Positions 62,398 to 64,000 of a stretch of 64,000 bases of DNA are shown here, in pieces. The notes under the pieces are model-generated. The model saw nothing but the letters and a program-made list of their open reading frames with translations, was not told where the DNA came from and ran no database searches. The position numbers and the translations under genes were made by a program. Position 1 is the first letter of the stretch; the number at the start of each line of letters is the position of its first letter. The DNA is taken from positions 59,076,593-59,140,592 of the forward strand of contig NC_079205.1 of assembly GCF_026745355.1 (NCBI RefSeq). The letters are read 5' to 3'. This DNA is from Beta vulgaris subsp. vulgaris (taxonomy: Eukaryota; Streptophyta; Magnoliopsida; Caryophyllales; Amaranthaceae).

Positions 62398-63994
62398 CTA
62401 AGGCATCCAATGTAGGCCAGCAGCTCTGCTTACATAAGCTCCAAAGAGAGTGAAATATACTGGAATTGCTGATCCGATTGCAAATCCCTGATCTCCTACA
62501 TACGTCGTCAGCAGATTGTAATCACCTGAAATTATTTTCAGATCAGAAATCATAGACTCAATAAAAATGTCTTGAGATAATGTAATATTACAGATGGATT
62601 TCTAAGATCATCCTCGGGGATAATATTTCTTTCGGTCTTACCAACAATTCAGCACCAACAGGCAACATCAGCAATTTTCGTTAAGACGTGTGACTAAAGT
62701 CTGTCAGCAGCAAGAAGGAATCCCATGACAGCATCAGATTTAGATTGGAAGGCAATTATGAAAGGGCTCCATGCTTATTCTAGCATTGGCATACATTGCA
62801 AATCTTCGTTCCAAGGAAGCCTGAGAGGGCGAAGTGAGATCCCCGATAGAGAATACAATCGCACTGAGGAGCATTAGCAAATGCTGGCTTGCACATATGA
62901 TCCTCAATATAAGCGCATGACTGAACTTCAAGACCTGAATCCCATCTCAGAACCGAGGAAATGGAAGATGATGATACCAAATAAAAACATGAATATGCCC
63001 AAGAAATATTCCGCCAACGGAAATGAAGTTGCCCCTAGAGAAAATGGAAGTAAATTAGGAGCTATTGAGGAATGAGATGTGTATTCACTGCATGATTTCA
63101 CAACTGATACACAAGCATTGTTTATATGATCTGGGCATTAGGGCATATGGTTATTTCTAATTACAGGCTACGGCCATATAAATCAGCTACAAATATAATA
63201 ATCAGTTGTCCAGATGTACCAAATTAAAGATATCTCCCTCATACAGCCAAAACAATCACCAAGAATTACCACGAAGAAGGAACAGATCAGAAAAGAAACG
63301 CATAAGCCAGAAAACACATTGGAAATATTTTGAAAGAAATAGTTATAGTGGTACGATAACAAAAGATAATAATCAAAGCACTGAAATAAGCTATCATTTG
63401 AGGGAATAGGAGATCCAATTGAGAGGCCATTATATAGGTGCAAGAGGGAAGGAAAGAAATTAGAATCACGATTTATAATTCAATGCGAAGCCAGAAGCTT
63501 TTGCACACTTAAAAAAGTAAGATGAAGAACAATAACAGCAAACAACGGTTACAATCGTCATAAGCTAAAACACATCCAAAAATCGATATTAATTTTTTCC
63601 TGCAAAAGACGTCAAACGTACTGACAAAAAGAGCAAACACATACATCTATGACTAAAGACCAGAATTCACCAACAAAAATAGCACTCTGAATTTCAACAC
63701 ACTTGAGAAACCAAATCATGATTGTTTAGAAAGAAACTTCTCCTAGTTTGATACCATCTTCAACTTGTTACCAAACAACCTCATAAGAACGTTGTGTTGA
63801 GATCGACTTTTCAGGATTTTAAATAAAAATTTATAAACGATCTGAATGGTGATACATGTTCACTTCTAAAAGATTTAGCTATCTCCATTACAATAATCAG
63901 AGTGCTGAAATAAAAAGTGGAAGATGCATGGTAAACACAAACGTACCCCTTCCTATTCCAGCATCCTCATTTAATAGCACCCTTGTACTCATAT
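62398..63994 (-). CDS. Partial gene for an unidentified membrane protein (exon-like segments only)
   Basis: Three exon-like segments have good splice signals on the minus strand. 63994-63947 encodes MSTRVLLNEDAGIGR. 63034-62935 encodes SFPLAEYFLGIFMFLFGIII, a clear membrane segment. 62525-62398 encodes GDYNLLTTYVGDQGFAIGSA, then a second hydrophobic stretch VYFTLFGAYVSRAAGLHW and a stop. The phase between the last two does not close directly, so an exon is missing or a junction is wrong. The 5' part may lie beyond the window edge. I do not recognise the family. Confidence 0.4.
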
Positions 63995-64000
63995 CTGAAA

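Overview
This is nuclear DNA of a flowering plant. The evidence is multi-exon genes with GT..AG introns, plant-type proteins (RFL-like PPR, F-box/DUF295, HDEL calreticulin, universal stress protein) and a dense mix of plant transposons. An amaranth-family eudicot (spinach, beet or quinoa relatives) is my inference from the general look of the MITEs and proteins, not something the sequence proves. No computation was run. Exon junctions were placed by hand from splice signals, reading-frame closure and family knowledge.

Layout. (1) 0.3-19.6 kb is a tandem duplication of a two-gene divergent module: an F-box/DUF295 (SKIP23-like) gene on the minus strand head-to-head with a PH-like TRF2/HOY1-family gene on the plus strand. 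In copy 1 the F-box gene is frame-broken and a MULE remnant sits in the shared promoter. In copy 2 the F-box gene is intact, but the PH-like gene changes frame in its last exon. (2) 20.7-22.2 kb holds an RFL-type PPR pseudogene split by a Stowaway-like MITE. (3) 22.9-26.0 kb holds an intact SAR1 GTPase gene (COPII budding at the ER). (4) 26.1-27.5 kb holds a Tourist-like element full of GATCA tandem repeats; a short relative lies at 38.1 kb. (5) 29.5-35.3 kb holds a mitochondrial adrenodoxin-like ferredoxin gene with a 5'-leader intron and a partially duplicated exon. (6) 35.3-42.0 kb is a transposon-rich spacer with MITEs and two LINE tails. (7) 42.06-45.47 kb holds a four-exon universal stress protein gene whose large first intron contains a retroposed element with a clean target-site duplication. 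(8) 46.5-50.2 kb holds an intact 14-exon calreticulin gene whose HDEL signal is split by the last intron. (9) 52.6-61.7 kb holds a complete-length Ty3/gypsy (Tat-like) LTR retrotransposon with near-identical LTRs, a frame-broken gag-pol and a degenerate antisense gene. (10) From 62.4 kb to the edge lies part of an unidentified gene for a membrane protein.

SAR1 and calreticulin both serve the secretory pathway, but nothing shows that their proximity is functional. The items most worth following are the duplicated F-box/PH-like module, the retroposed element in the stress-protein intron, the 259-bp MITE set with element-specific termini, the split HDEL signal, and the contrast between almost identical LTRs and a broken interior.
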